Below, one piece after another: positions 36,168 through 44,744 of a stretch of 64,000 bases of DNA. The notes under the pieces are model-generated. The model saw nothing but the letters and a program-made list of their open reading frames with translations. It had not been told where the DNA came from and did not search any database. Origin of the DNA: Streptomyces megasporus (GTDB lineage Bacteria; Actinomycetota; Actinomycetes; Streptomycetales; Streptomycetaceae); NCBI RefSeq assembly GCF_000718985.1, contig NZ_JODL01000010.1, positions 1 through 64,000 on the forward strand. The letters are read 5' to 3'. Positions within the stretch are counted from its first letter, which is position 1. The number at the start of each line of letters is the position of its first letter. Both the position numbers and the translations under genes were made by a program.

Positions 36168-36344
36168 GCCCGGTCAACTCCCTTTCGCGGGAGGGGTATT
36201 CCAGGCGGCCTCGCCCGGCGCCGGCGGTCTCCGGTCCCTTGTGCGCCGCGAGCCGTCCGGCGTCACCTGTCGGCCATACAAGCGTCGAGTACGGGCCAAC
36301 ACCGCGCCGCCGGGGCGCCGCCCCGGAACTCTGTAATCGTGTAC

Positions 36345-37973
36345 ATGACGCCTATGCCGAGTGCCACCGCCGAACTCAGAGCCGCCGCACGCCATCTGAA
36401 CCGCCGGCGGTTCCTCACCGTTTCCGGGGCCGCCGCAGCACTGGCCCTCGGTACCAACCTGCCGTCCACCGCGCACGCCGCGCCCACCCTCGACCCCGCT
36501 CGGATCGCCGAGGACCCCTTCACCCTGGGCGTCGCCTCCGGGGACCCGCGCCCGGACTCCGTGGTGCTGTGGACCCGCCTCGCCCCCAGGCCGTACGAGC
36601 CGGCCGGCGGGATGCCGGCCCGCCCGGTCGCCGTCCGGTGGGAGATGTCCCACGACGAGCGCTTCCGCCGCCCGGCCGCCCGCGGTCACGTCGTCGCGCA
36701 CCCCGAGTTCCACCACGCCGTGCACGTCGACGTGCCCGGTCTGGAACCCGGCCGCGTCTACCACTACCGCTTCCGCGTCGGCCGCTGGACCAGCCCGGCG
36801 GGCCGCACCCGCACCGCGCCCGCGGCCGGCTCCTCGCCCGCCGCGCTCCGCTTCGGCCTGCTCTCCTGCCAGGCGTACCACGACGGCTACTACACGGCCC
36901 TGGGACACCTCGCGCACGAGGACCTCGACGCCGTCTTCCACCTCGGCGACTACCTGTACGAGTACGCCGTCTCCGCCGTGGGCGGCCACCGCAACCACAC
37001 CGACCGCCTCCTGCCGGACCTCTTCGACCGGGAGACGGTGACGCTGGAGGACTACCGGCTGCGGTACTCCCTGTACAAGTCCGACGCCGACCTCGCCGCC
37101 GCCCACGCCGCCCACCCCTGGATCGTCACCTGGGACGACCACGAGACCGAGAACAACTACGCCAACGGCGTGCCCGAGAACGGGGTCCCGCCGGAGGAGT
37201 TCCTGATCCGCCGCGCCGCCGCCTACCGCGCCTACTACGAGAACATGCCGCTGCGCCGCCCCCAGCGCCCCCAGGGCCCCGACCTGCGGCTCTACCGGCG
37301 CCTCCACTACGGGAACCTGGCGCAGTTCGACGTCCTCGACACCCGTCAGTACCGCGACAACCAGGCGAACGGGGACGGCTGGAAGGTTCCCACCCCCGAG
37401 TCCGAGGACCCCTCGCGCACCATGCTCGGCGCCGGTCAGGAGCGCTGGCTGATCGACGGCTGGCGGCAGTCGCGGGCGCTGTGGAACGTCGTCCCGCAGC
37501 AGGTCGTCTTCTCCCGCCGCCGCAACCGGGTCGAGGGCCCCTGGCCGCTGTCGATGGACGCCTGGGACGGCTACCCCGGCTCGCGCGAGCGGGTGCTGGC
37601 GGGCGCGGACGCCGCGGGCGTGGAGAACCTGGTCGTCCTCACCGGCGACGTCCACGTCCACTACGGATTCGACATCAAGCGGGACTTCGACGACCCCGAC
37701 TCCCGCACCGCCGGCGTGGAGATCGTCACCACCTCCGTCACCAGCGGCCGGGACGGTGCCGAGAGGCCCGCCAACTGGCAGACGCTGATGACCGCCAACC
37801 CGCACCTGAAGTACTACAACGGGCGGCGCGGTTACGTCGTCCTCGGCCTGGACCGGGAGAAGTTGCGGGCCGACTACCGGACGGTCCCGGCGGTCACCAC
37901 CCCGGGCGCGCCGATCGCCACCGCGGCGTCCTTCGTCTCGCCGGCGGGGGAGCCGGGGCTGTCGCCGGCCTGA
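36345..37973 (+). CDS. phoD: Secreted alkaline phosphatase D (PhoD), Tat substrate
   Basis: 542 residues from the ATG at 36345 (another in-frame ATG three codons on). The twin-arginine signal NRRRFLTVSGAAAALALG ends near residue 45 at AHA-AP, so the enzyme is exported folded. A PhoD_N domain (about 55-150) precedes the metallophosphatase domain: LSCQAYHDGYY, VFHLGDYLYEY, VTWDDHETENNY, QFDVLDTRQYRDNQ, LTGDVHVHYGF carry the Ca/Fe ligands. It releases phosphate from phosphodiesters such as teichoic acids. Usually PhoR-PhoP controlled; I did not find an unambiguous PHO box in 36178-36344. Confidence 0.92.
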   Translation: MTPMPSATAELRAAARHLNRRRFLTVSGAAAALALGTNLPSTAHAAPTLDPARIAEDPFTLGVASGDPRPDSVVLWTRLAPRPYEPAGGMPARPVAVRWEMSHDERFRRPAARGHVVAHPEFHHAVHVDVPGLEPGRVYHYRFRVGRWTSPAGRTRTAPAAGSSPAALRFGLLSCQAYHDGYYTALGHLAHEDLDAVFHLGDYLYEYAVSAVGGHRNHTDRLLPDLFDRETVTLEDYRLRYSLYKSDADLAAAHAAHPWIVTWDDHETENNYANGVPENGVPPEEFLIRRAAAYRAYYENMPLRRPQRPQGPDLRLYRRLHYGNLAQFDVLDTRQYRDNQANGDGWKVPTPESEDPSRTMLGAGQERWLIDGWRQSRALWNVVPQQVVFSRRRNRVEGPWPLSMDAWDGYPGSRERVLAGADAAGVENLVVLTGDVHVHYGFDIKRDFDDPDSRTAGVEIVTTSVTSGRDGAERPANWQTLMTANPHLKYYNGRRGYVVLGLDREKLRADYRTVPAVTTPGAPIATAASFVSPAGEPGLSPA

Positions 37974-37990
37974 CACCCCTCGAGGGAGGT

Positions 37991-38022
37991 GTTCCGGGGG
38001 GCGGTGTTCCATCCCCCGGAAC
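37991..38022 (+). terminator. Terminator after phoD
   Basis: Perfect 10-bp stem GTTCCGGGGG / CCCCCGGAAC with a 12-base loop, 17 bases after the phoD stop. Confidence 0.72.
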
Positions 38023-38089
38023 GAGATGGGCCGGGGACGGAAAACCTGGGATGATCGGACGGTTCTCATCGATTCCACTGGAGAGGTGC

Positions 38090-39445
38090 ATGTCCGACTC
38101 CGGCCCGTCCCCGGCCGCCGAAACCCGGATATCCCGGACCCCGCGCGAGACGGCAGGCGCGACACCACGCGAGACACCGCGCGGACCCGGTGGCCACGGT
38201 CCCGCGCCCACGACCGCCGACACGGCGCGGCCCTCCGGTCGCGCCCGCGCCGGCCTGCTGATCACCCTCATCCTCGGCAGCCTCACCGCGCTTCCCGCGC
38301 TGTCGATGGACATGTACCTCCCGGCGCTGCCCGACATCGGCACCGCCTACGGCAGTCCGGCCGCCCAGGTGCAACTCACCCTCACCGCGTGCCTGTTGGG
38401 CCTGGCCGTCGGGCAGATCGTCGCCGGTCCGATGAGCGACCGGTTCGGCCGCCGCCGCCCGCTGCTGATCGGCATGGCGGGATACGTCCTGGCCAGCGTC
38501 GCCTGTGCGGTGGCCCCCGGCGTCCACTCCCTGACCGCCTTCCGTCTCGCCCAGGGCCTGGCCGGGGCGGCGGCCATCGTGATCGCCCGCGCGGTCGTCC
38601 GCGACATGTTCGACGGGCTGGCCATGGCCCGTTTCTTCTCCACCCTGATGCTGATCTCCGGTGTCGCCCCGATCCTGGCGCCCGTGCTCGGGGGGCAGGT
38701 GCTGCGGTTCACCGACTGGCGCGGCGTCTTCCTCGTCCTGGCGGGCTTCGGGTTGGTCGTCACCCTGGTCACCGCGCGCAGCCTGCCGGAGACCCTGGAG
38801 CCCGAACGGCGACACGGGGGCGGCGTCCCCGACGCGCTGCGCACCATGCGGGGACTCTTCGCCGACCGGGCGTTCACCGGGTACCTGCTGGTGGGCGGTT
38901 TCGCCTTCGCGGCGCTGTTCGCGTACGTGTCCGCGTCGTCGTTCGTCGTCCAGGAGATCTACGGCGCCTCGCCGCAGACGTTCAGCCTGCTGTTCATGGT
39001 CAACTCCATCGGACTGGTGGGCATGGGGCAGGTCAACGGCAAGCTCCTGGTCGGGCGGGTGTCCCTGGACCGGGTCATCGCCGTCGGTCTGGCCGTGATC
39101 CTGCTGTCGGCCGTGGCGCTGCTGCTGATGACCTCCGGCGTGTTCGGGCGGGTCGGGCTGCTTCCCGTCTCCGTCGGGCTGTTCGTGCTGATGTCCGCGA
39201 TGGCCCTGGTGCTGCCCAACGCCAACTCCCAGGGACTGATGCGGGCTTCGCACGCGGCCGGCTCGGCCTCCGCGCTGCTGGGCTCCTCCCAGTTCCTCGT
39301 CGGTTCCCTCGCCCCTCCGCTGGTGGGCATCGCGGGCGAGGACACGGCCGTGCCGATGGCGGCGACGCAACTGGGCGCCGTCCTCCTGGCGATCGCGAGC
39401 TTCGCCCTCTTCTGCCGCCCCGAGCGCGGTCGCGTCCGGAGGTGA
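38090..39445 (+). CDS. Bcr/CflA-type MFS drug exporter
   Basis: 451 residues from the ATG at 38090 (GGAGAGG upstream). A hydrophilic start of about 52 residues rich in Thr/Pro/Arg, then 12 membrane segments. The loop 2-3 motif GPMSDRFGRRRPLLIG is the MFS signature; helix 1 LPALSMDMYLPALPDIG and ARAVVRDMFDG are characteristic of Bcr/CflA proton-drug antiporters. Ends with a basic tail. No adjacent regulator gene, so the exported compound is unknown. Confidence 0.88.
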   Translation: MSDSGPSPAAETRISRTPRETAGATPRETPRGPGGHGPAPTTADTARPSGRARAGLLITLILGSLTALPALSMDMYLPALPDIGTAYGSPAAQVQLTLTACLLGLAVGQIVAGPMSDRFGRRRPLLIGMAGYVLASVACAVAPGVHSLTAFRLAQGLAGAAAIVIARAVVRDMFDGLAMARFFSTLMLISGVAPILAPVLGGQVLRFTDWRGVFLVLAGFGLVVTLVTARSLPETLEPERRHGGGVPDALRTMRGLFADRAFTGYLLVGGFAFAALFAYVSASSFVVQEIYGASPQTFSLLFMVNSIGLVGMGQVNGKLLVGRVSLDRVIAVGLAVILLSAVALLLMTSGVFGRVGLLPVSVGLFVLMSAMALVLPNANSQGLMRASHAAGSASALLGSSQFLVGSLAPPLVGIAGEDTAVPMAATQLGAVLLAIASFALFCRPERGRVRR

Positions 39446-39511
39446 GGGCGCTCCGATCGGGGTCGCGCCGAACGGCTCGCATGCCCCGGCCGGCGCGTCT
39501 CGTCGTTCGTG

Positions 39512-39811
39512 CGGCGCCACCGGGCGGGTCACGGGGACCACGGTGACGAGGCCGTCCAGCCCCGCGAAGCCGTCCGGGTCGGTGGTGAACAGCGGCAGGT
39601 CCTCGGCGATCGCGGTGGAGGCGATCATCAGGTCGGCCACGCGGCGCCGGGGCTTGCGGCCCGCCGAGACCACGGCGGCGCAGACCCGCCCGTAGGCGCG
39701 GGCCGCTTCCGCGCCGAAGGGGATCGGGGCGAACTCGTTCTCCGCGCGCTGGAGCGCATCGAGCCTCCCGGCCCGTTCCATGTGCTCGTCGTGGTCGTCC
39801 TGTTCCTCGTT
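39512..39811 (-). pseudogene. Remnant of a PIN-domain (VapC-type) toxin gene
   Basis: About 90 codons match the C-terminal half of PIN-domain toxins: ENEFAPIPFGAEAARAYGRV, GRKPRRRVADLMIASTAIAEDLPLFTTDPDGFAGLDGL. The first catalytic Asp and roughly 50 N-terminal residues are missing, and the frame runs on past the normal end without a stop into the antisense of the exporter gene. No antitoxin gene is adjacent. A decayed toxin-antitoxin locus is the simplest reading. Confidence 0.72.
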
Positions 39812-39859
39812 CCGGCGGACCGTGTGGGGCCCCGCTCGCTCACGGTACGCGGCGCACGC

Positions 39860-39888
39860 CACCCTGTGCCACCTGGTGGCACAGGGTG
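39860..39888. repeat. 29-bp near-perfect palindrome
   Basis: Two 14-bp arms (CACCCTGTGCCACC and its exact complement) flank a single T. It lies just upstream of the PIN-domain remnant and far from any gene start; it could be an operator left from the lost antitoxin gene or a transposition footprint. The remaining stretch 39889-39960 shows no gene. Confidence 0.75.
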
Positions 39889-39960
39889 CTTCGCCCTCTT
39901 CCGCCGTTCCGGGCGCGGCCGGGCCCGGTAGGGGTGGAAAGGGCTTCCGGCACACCGCGT

Positions 39961-40002
39961 GCGAGGCCCCCGCGAGCGTGCTTCCGCTCGTGGGGGCCTC
40001 GC
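39961..40002 (-). terminator. Terminator after the ferredoxin reductase gene
   Basis: A stem of about 17 bp (left arm GCGAGGCCCCCGCGAGCG, one G.U position) with a 6-base loop TGCTTC lies about 40 bases past the end of the minus-strand operon. Confidence 0.75.
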
Positions 40003-40039
40003 GCGTTCCGCCGTCCCGCCGCACCGGGACGGCGTCCGG

Positions 40040-41293
40040 TCAGACCGTCGTGGGCACGGATCCGACCGTCGTGGGCGCGGCGCGGCGGCGGCGCGCGGCC
40101 TCGACCAGGAGGGGGCGGTAGGCGGCGAGCCGGCGGGCACGGTCGACGGTGAGGGCGCCGATCGGCTCGCCGTCGCGGTGGTAGGAGATCTCCAGGCGTC
40201 GCCCGGGGAGGTCGTGCTCGACGGTCCGCGCCTCGTCGGCGAGGTGGGGGAGCCCCAGCGAGCGGATGCGGACGCCGTGCAGGTCGGACCAGAACGAGGG
40301 CACCGTGACGGGGGGTTCGGGGAGGTCGCCGTCCCCGGCCGGGTGCAGCAGGACACGGGCGGCGAGGGCGGAGTGCTCCACCGCCGCGCTCCAGTGCCCG
40401 AGGTGGAGCGTTCCGTCGGCCGGTCCGTCGGCCAGGGGGTGCGGACGGCGGGAGACGTCGCCGACGGCGACGACGTCCGGCACCACCGTGCCGTCCTCGG
40501 CGAGGACGCGGCCGTACTCGTCGCAGACGACCGCGCCGTCCACGCGCAGGCCGCTGCCGCGCAGCCACGCCGTGTGCGGGACGGCGCCCAGGGCCAGCAG
40601 GACGACGGTGGCCGGGACGTGGGTGCCGTCGCCCAGGTCGGCCCCGGTGACGCGGTCGGCGCCGGTGAAGGACCGGACCGTGGTGCCGGTGCGCAGGTCG
40701 ACGCCGGCCTCCTGGTGCAGCCTGGCGACGAAGTCCCCGGCGACGGCCCCGATGGCGCGGGCCATGGGGAGCTCCTCGGCCTCGACGAGGGTGGTGGGAA
40801 CCCCCAGCGCCACGGCGGTGGCGGCGACCTCGGAGCCGAGGAACCCGGCACCGACGACGAGGAGCCGGGCGCCGGCGGCGGTGAGGTCCCGACGCAGCGC
40901 GCGGGCGTCGTCGAGGGTGCGCAGGGTGTGGACGCCGTCGGGCACGGTCGCGGGCCAGGGGCGGGCCGCCGCGCCGGTGGCGATGACGAGTCCGTCCCAG
41001 CCCACTCGGTCGCCGTCGGCGAGGACGAGCTCGCGGTCGGCGAGCCGCAGCGCGGCGGCGGGGACGCCCGTGCGCAGGTCGGCGTCGAGGTCGTCGGTGG
41101 ACGGCAGGGCGATGTCGTCGAACTCCCAGGCGTCGGCGAGGAGTTGTTTGGACAGGGGCGGCCGGTCGTAGGGGGCGTGCGGTTCGTCGCCCACCAGGGT
41201 CAGCCGGCCGTCGAAGCCCTGGTCGCGCAGGGCCCTGGCGGTCCGGGAGCCCGCCAGGGACGCGCCGACCACGACGATGTGACGTGCGCTCAT
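40040..41293 (-). CDS. FAD-dependent ferredoxin reductase
   Basis: 417 residues from the ATG at 41293, overlapping the ferredoxin stop by 4 bases. FAD motif VVVGASLAGSRTARAL (G-x-S-x-A-G), GDEPHAPYDRPPLSKQLL, VIATGAAARPWP, NAD(P) motif LLVVGAGFLGSEVAATA, and FAD ribityl motif VVAVGDVSRRPHP place it with rubredoxin/putidaredoxin reductase-like enzymes; C-terminal reductase domain about 325-405. It should pass electrons from NAD(P)H to the ferredoxin encoded just upstream, which normally serves a P450 or Rieske oxygenase, though none is seen here. Confidence 0.9.
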   Translation of the reverse strand: MSARHIVVVGASLAGSRTARALRDQGFDGRLTLVGDEPHAPYDRPPLSKQLLADAWEFDDIALPSTDDLDADLRTGVPAAALRLADRELVLADGDRVGWDGLVIATGAAARPWPATVPDGVHTLRTLDDARALRRDLTAAGARLLVVGAGFLGSEVAATAVALGVPTTLVEAEELPMARAIGAVAGDFVARLHQEAGVDLRTGTTVRSFTGADRVTGADLGDGTHVPATVVLLALGAVPHTAWLRGSGLRVDGAVVCDEYGRVLAEDGTVVPDVVAVGDVSRRPHPLADGPADGTLHLGHWSAAVEHSALAARVLLHPAGDGDLPEPPVTVPSFWSDLHGVRIRSLGLPHLADEARTVEHDLPGRRLEISYHRDGEPIGALTVDRARRLAAYRPLLVEAARRRRAAPTTVGSVPTTV

Positions 41294-41520
41294 GCCCCGG
41301 CCCCGGCGCCGTGGTGGGTGTCCTGGAGGGTGATCGCCTGCACGGGGCAGGCGGCGGCGGCCTCCCGGAGGGCGGCGCGGACGGCCTCGCCCTCGGGGCC
41401 GTCGGGGACGCCCTGGTGGACCACGAGGGTGTCGTCCTCGTCGAAGGAGAAGTGGTCGGGGGCGGCGAAGACGCACTGGCCGTGGCTCTCGCAGCGGTTC
41501 ATGTCGACGTGGATGTGCAC
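41290..41520 (-). CDS. Small ferredoxin (3Fe-4S type)
   Basis: 76 residues: MHIHVDMNRCESHGQCVFAA near the start and ACPVQAI near 60 provide three cysteines with C-x5-C...C spacing, as in Streptomyces P450-type 3Fe-4S ferredoxins (the fourth Cys is absent). Fused by translational coupling to the reductase gene. The Gly/Ala-rich tail is short. Confidence 0.9.
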   Translation of the reverse strand: MHIHVDMNRCESHGQCVFAAPDHFSFDEDDTLVVHQGVPDGPEGEAVRAALREAAAACPVQAITLQDTHHGAGAGA

Positions 41521-41558
41521 GGATCTCTCCTGGTGGGTGGCGAGCCGGAGCCGGGGCG

Positions 41559-42491
41559 TCAGACGGCGCTTCGGGGCCCGGCCTGGGGGAGGGGAGGGTT
41601 GAAGCGGGAGGCGGCGGGCGGGCTCCAGCCGGCGGGCAGGGTGCCGGGGAGTTCGGCGACGCCGGCGACGGTGAACTCGACCATGCGGCCGGTGCCGCCG
41701 GACTCGACGGCGTCGGCGTCCCAGACGACCTCCGCGGTGCCGGTGAGGTGGAGGGTGGCGCCGGTGAGGTAGTCCGGGACCACCAGACCCGCCCGGGGGT
41801 TGACGAGGAGGTTCCCCAGGGTGAGGAACATCGCGTTGCCGGTGTAGTCGGGCCAGCGGAGTCGGGTGGGCGACAGCACCTGGAGGAAGCCCGGGTTGCC
41901 GCCGCGGTGGGAGGCGTCGGCCCGGCCCCGCTCGTCGGCGGTGGCGACGAAGAAGGTGTCGGCGCCGGTGAGGAGGCGCTGCTGGTCGGGGTCGAGCCGG
42001 TCGCCCCGGCGGGCCGGGGGCCGTGCGGCGGGCGGACCGGCGTCCGTCTCCGGCGGGGTGCGCTTCTGGATGTACTTGGGGCAGTTGGCGACGACCTGGT
42101 CGAGGTCGACCAGGAGGCCGCCGTCGTGCGGGCGCGCCGTGCCGTTCATCCGCATGCGCCGCCGGGTGGCGGCCTCGATGGCGAGCATCCCCAGGTGGAC
42201 CGGCCGCTCCAGGACGGGGGCCAGGGGGTCTTCCGGGGCGGGGCGGGCCGCGATGGACAGGCTGCGCTCGTCCGGGGCCCGGAGGAACCCCTCGGGCCCG
42301 GTGAGGAGGGTGGCCCAGACGTCCCCGTGGTCGTCGGCGGCCCCGGCGACCAGCAGACGCTGCTGGGTGAGGAAGGTGGCCGCCACGGGAGGCACGGTGT
42401 CGCGGATCGCGCGTCCGGAGACGTCGGCCTCGTCCCGGAGGCCGGCGCGCCGCTGGACCTCGCGCTCGCCGTGGTGGTAGGGGCCGGTCAC
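41559..42491 (-). CDS. Pyridoxamine-phosphate-oxidase-fold flavoprotein
   Basis: 310 residues from a GTG at 42491 (GAGGAG upstream). Two split-barrel segments: ATFLTQQRLLVAGAADDHGDVWA (about 40-60) and DTFFVATADERGRADASHRGGNPGFL (about 180-205), followed by YTGNAMFLTLGNLLVNPRAG, the pattern of FMN- or F420-binding split-barrel proteins. Sits between VOC and ferredoxin genes in one operon, so it may be the oxidoreductase fed by the ferredoxin pair. Confidence 0.82.
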   Translation of the reverse strand: MTGPYHHGEREVQRRAGLRDEADVSGRAIRDTVPPVAATFLTQQRLLVAGAADDHGDVWATLLTGPEGFLRAPDERSLSIAARPAPEDPLAPVLERPVHLGMLAIEAATRRRMRMNGTARPHDGGLLVDLDQVVANCPKYIQKRTPPETDAGPPAARPPARRGDRLDPDQQRLLTGADTFFVATADERGRADASHRGGNPGFLQVLSPTRLRWPDYTGNAMFLTLGNLLVNPRAGLVVPDYLTGATLHLTGTAEVVWDADAVESGGTGRMVEFTVAGVAELPGTLPAGWSPPAASRFNPPLPQAGPRSAV

Positions 42492-42591
42492 GGTGGTCGC
42501 TCCTCGGAAGGCGGTGCGGTGGGGCGGGCGGGAGGAGCCGGGTGGCCGCGGTCGGGGAGAGGGTGCGGCGGCCACCCGGCCGTGGAGCGGC

Positions 42592-43056
42592 TCAGAAGAA
42601 GCCGCAGGTGGGGGCGGCGGCGACGGGGGCGGGAGCGGCGTCGGCGCCGGCCGGGGCGTAGATCTCCAGACGGATGCCGTCGGGGTCGGTGAAGAAGATG
42701 CCGCCGGAGGAGGCGCCCTCTCCGTGGGGGACGACGCCGTCGTACTTGAACTCGGCGCCCAGGCTGCGCAGGACCTCCTCGGCCGCCCGGACCTCCTCGA
42801 TGGTCTCCACCTGGAAGGACAGGTGGTGCAGGCCGGAGAGGCCGGGGGCGTACCCGCCCTCGCTCTGCTGCCACAGGGTCACCATGAGGCGGCCCTCGCG
42901 GCCGAGGAAGGCGAAGGCGCGGCCGGGCTCGCGGCCCTCGCCCTGGATCTCGAAGCCGAAGACCTTCCGGTAGAAGTCCAGCGAACGGTCCAGGTCGGTG
43001 ACGTTCAGGCCGATGTGGCCGGTCTGCAGAGCGGCGGGGACGGCGGAAGCGGACAT
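42592..43056 (-). CDS. VOC-superfamily (glyoxalase/dioxygenase-like) protein
   Basis: 154 residues. Starts with HIGLNVTDLDRSLDFYRKVFGF, a His metal ligand and helix typical of VOC modules; GLHHLSFQVE gives a second His and FFTDPDGIRLEIYAP the Glu. Could be a glyoxalase, extradiol dioxygenase-like or resistance protein. First gene of the VOC / flavin-fold / ferredoxin / reductase operon, divergent from a CGNR regulator gene. Ends in a Pro/Ala tail with CGFF. Confidence 0.85.
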   Translation of the reverse strand: MSASAVPAALQTGHIGLNVTDLDRSLDFYRKVFGFEIQGEGREPGRAFAFLGREGRLMVTLWQQSEGGYAPGLSGLHHLSFQVETIEEVRAAEEVLRSLGAEFKYDGVVPHGEGASSGGIFFTDPDGIRLEIYAPAGADAAPAPVAAAPTCGFF

Positions 43057-43096
43057 GACGGATTACCTCCAACACGGTGTTCGGGACCACCCCGAA

Positions 43097-43168
43097 CTAA
43101 CCGTTGTCGAAGACTTTAGGGGTTAGAAGGAGAGAGGGTCAACTTCCTACTGCGCGTTAGCCGGTTAG
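43097..43168. promoter_or_regulatory. TTAG-rich repeat sites between the VOC operon and CGNR gene
   Basis: CTAACC at 43097, GGTTAG at 43121, CGTTAG at 43155 and GGTTAG at 43163: four half-sites, the first two inverted and the last two in tandem, within the 146-base divergent promoter region. The region is A+T-rich relative to its surroundings. A likely operator for the CGNR protein. Confidence 0.6.
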
Positions 43169-43202
43169 AGTGGGGGAACGACAGCCGACGGAAGGAGCTC
43201 GC

Positions 43203-43814
43203 ATGGGTGCCGGCACGGGAGACACCAGCCCTCCGCCCACGGCGTCCGGTGCCGACCCCAGGCCGCTCCGGGGCGAACCGCTCAGCCTGGACCTGCTCAA
43301 CACCCGGTGGATCGAGAACGGGGTCCGACACGACCTGCTGAAGGACGTCGACGGGTTCGCCGTGTGGCTGGCCGGCCACGGCCTGCTGGAGCGGGCCGGC
43401 GCCGGCCCCGAGGCACTGGCCGCCGCCCTGGAGGCACGGGAGGCCCTGGGAGCCGTCGTCGCGACCCCCGGCGACGAGCGCGCCCGCGAGGGGCTCAACG
43501 CCGTCCTGGCGCGCGGGCGCGTCCTGCGCAGCCTCGGCCCCGACGGGCCCGCCGAGCGCGTCGAGCCCGAGGACCCCGCCTGGCTGGCGGCCTGGCTGGC
43601 GGCCGACGACTACCTGCGTCTGGTGGGCACCGCACCCGACCGCATCCGGGCCTGCGCCAACGACGAGTGCGTCCTGCACTTCTACGACGTCTCCCGGAAC
43701 GGCACCCGCCGCTGGTGCTCCATGTCCGGCTGCGGGAACCGCGCCAAGGCCTCGCGGCACTACGCGCGCACCCGCCGGCACCGGGACCGGGAGGACACGG
43801 AGGACCGGGGGTAG
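43203..43814 (+). CDS. CGNR zinc-finger protein (ABATE domain), probable regulator
   Basis: 203 residues from the ATG at 43203 (GGAAGGAG upstream). N-terminal ABATE domain begins GEPLSLDLLNTRWIENG; the C-terminal CGNR finger reads CANDECVLHFYD...RRWCSMSGCGNRAKASRHY. Such proteins are presumed stress-responsive transcription regulators in actinobacteria; none that I know has a defined ligand. Divergent from the VOC operon, the most likely target. One of three paralogues in the window. Confidence 0.85.
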   Translation: MGAGTGDTSPPPTASGADPRPLRGEPLSLDLLNTRWIENGVRHDLLKDVDGFAVWLAGHGLLERAGAGPEALAAALEAREALGAVVATPGDERAREGLNAVLARGRVLRSLGPDGPAERVEPEDPAWLAAWLAADDYLRLVGTAPDRIRACANDECVLHFYDVSRNGTRRWCSMSGCGNRAKASRHYARTRRHRDREDTEDRG

Positions 43815-43845
43815 TCCCGCCCCCCGGGCGATCGCCGGAAGACGG

Positions 43846-43889
43846 CCCGGCGGCCGGTGCCGGACCACGGTCCGGCACCGGCCGCCGGG
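43846..43889. terminator. Strong bidirectional terminator
   Basis: Two 21-bp perfectly complementary arms (left arm begins CCCGGCGGCCGGTGCC) meet at a 2-base centre, between the convergent CGNR gene and the mycothiol-type enzyme gene. Confidence 0.85.
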
Positions 43890-43910
43890 GAGCCCCGGGC
43901 CCACCACCCG

Positions 43911-43965
43911 CGGGCGGCGGTCACATCGAGGCGGCGGTCGACATCAACGCGGCGGTCACATCCAG
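43911..43965. repeat. 18-bp tandem repeat, three imperfect copies
   Basis: Units of GGCGGCGGTCACATCGAG type recur three times and run into the last codons of the minus-strand gene at 43956. Reads on the minus strand as DVTAAL-like repeats beyond the stop. Confidence 0.75.
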
Positions 43966-44687
43966 GCGGGGAGCGCGGGAAGCCCGCCCCGGGCGCACCG
44001 CAACTCGTGCCCGGCCCCGCGCCCCGCCAACCAGGCCGCCAGGGCGTGCGCCGGGCCGGTCACCCGCACCGGGTCCTCGGAACCGGCTCCCGCGGTGAAC
44101 AGCTCCGCGGTGCCCGCCACGTGCAGCACCAGGGGCGGGCAGTCCCGGCGCCCGGACCAGGCGGACGCCAGGGAGGCCACCAGGAACCGGGCGTCCTCCT
44201 CGGACCAGTCGGCCGGGGTGTGGCCGGCCGCCAGGTCCACGTGGTGGATCAACACCTCGCGCAGCCGGTGCCCCAGCAGCCCGCGGGCGGGCAGCCGGTC
44301 GCCGTTGCGCAGGACGACCTCGACCGACCACGCGCCGTCGTCCAGCCGGCGGGCGTGCTCGACGAGCCCTTCCCCGGAGCGGGCCAGGTCCGCCAGGTGC
44401 GTGGCGAGGGGCCGGTGCGCGTCCCGTTCGATCTCGGCCTCCCGCGCGCCGTCGCCCGCGTACATCGGACGGGGCACGCCCGTCTCCGCCCAGGTCAGGA
44501 GGTTGCGCAGGCCGTCGGCGTTGCGGGCCACATGGGCGCAGACGTGGCCGCGGGTCCACCCCGGCAGTGCCGAGGGCGCGGTCAGGGCCGCGTCGTCGAG
44601 GGAGGCCACCGTGGCCCGCAAGTCCTCCTGGGCGGCGGCGACCCGTGCGATGAGTGCGTCGACATCGGTCGGCGCGGTGGTTTCCAT
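43956..44687 (-). CDS. Maleylpyruvate-isomerase-fold, mycothiol-dependent enzyme
   Basis: 243 residues. N-terminal DinB-like four-helix domain (MDMPI_N): LPGWTRGHVCAHVARNADG carries the first His ligand, and LGHRLREVLIHHVDLAAG holds the second His-x3 metal motif with Asp; C-terminal MDMPI_C domain about 165-240. Mycothiol S-transferase/isomerase activity is the family assumption. Separated by a 12-bp hairpin from the upstream acyl-CoA ligase, so possibly a separate transcript. Confidence 0.82.
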   Translation of the reverse strand: METTAPTDVDALIARVAAAQEDLRATVASLDDAALTAPSALPGWTRGHVCAHVARNADGLRNLLTWAETGVPRPMYAGDGAREAEIERDAHRPLATHLADLARSGEGLVEHARRLDDGAWSVEVVLRNGDRLPARGLLGHRLREVLIHHVDLAAGHTPADWSEEDARFLVASLASAWSGRRDCPPLVLHVAGTAELFTAGAGSEDPVRVTGPAHALAAWLAGRGAGHELRCARGGLPALPAWM

Positions 44688-44710
44688 AGGTCACTCCGTG
44701 GTCTGACGAC

Positions 44711-44741
44711 GGGCCGCCGGCCGTGGTCCGGCCGGCGGCCC
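44711..44741 (-). terminator. Hairpin after the acyl-CoA ligase gene
   Basis: Perfect 12-bp stem GGGCCGCCGGCC / GGCCGGCGGCCC with a 7-base loop lies directly after the ligase stop and before the mycothiol-type gene start. Confidence 0.65.
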
Positions 44742-44744
44742 GGC

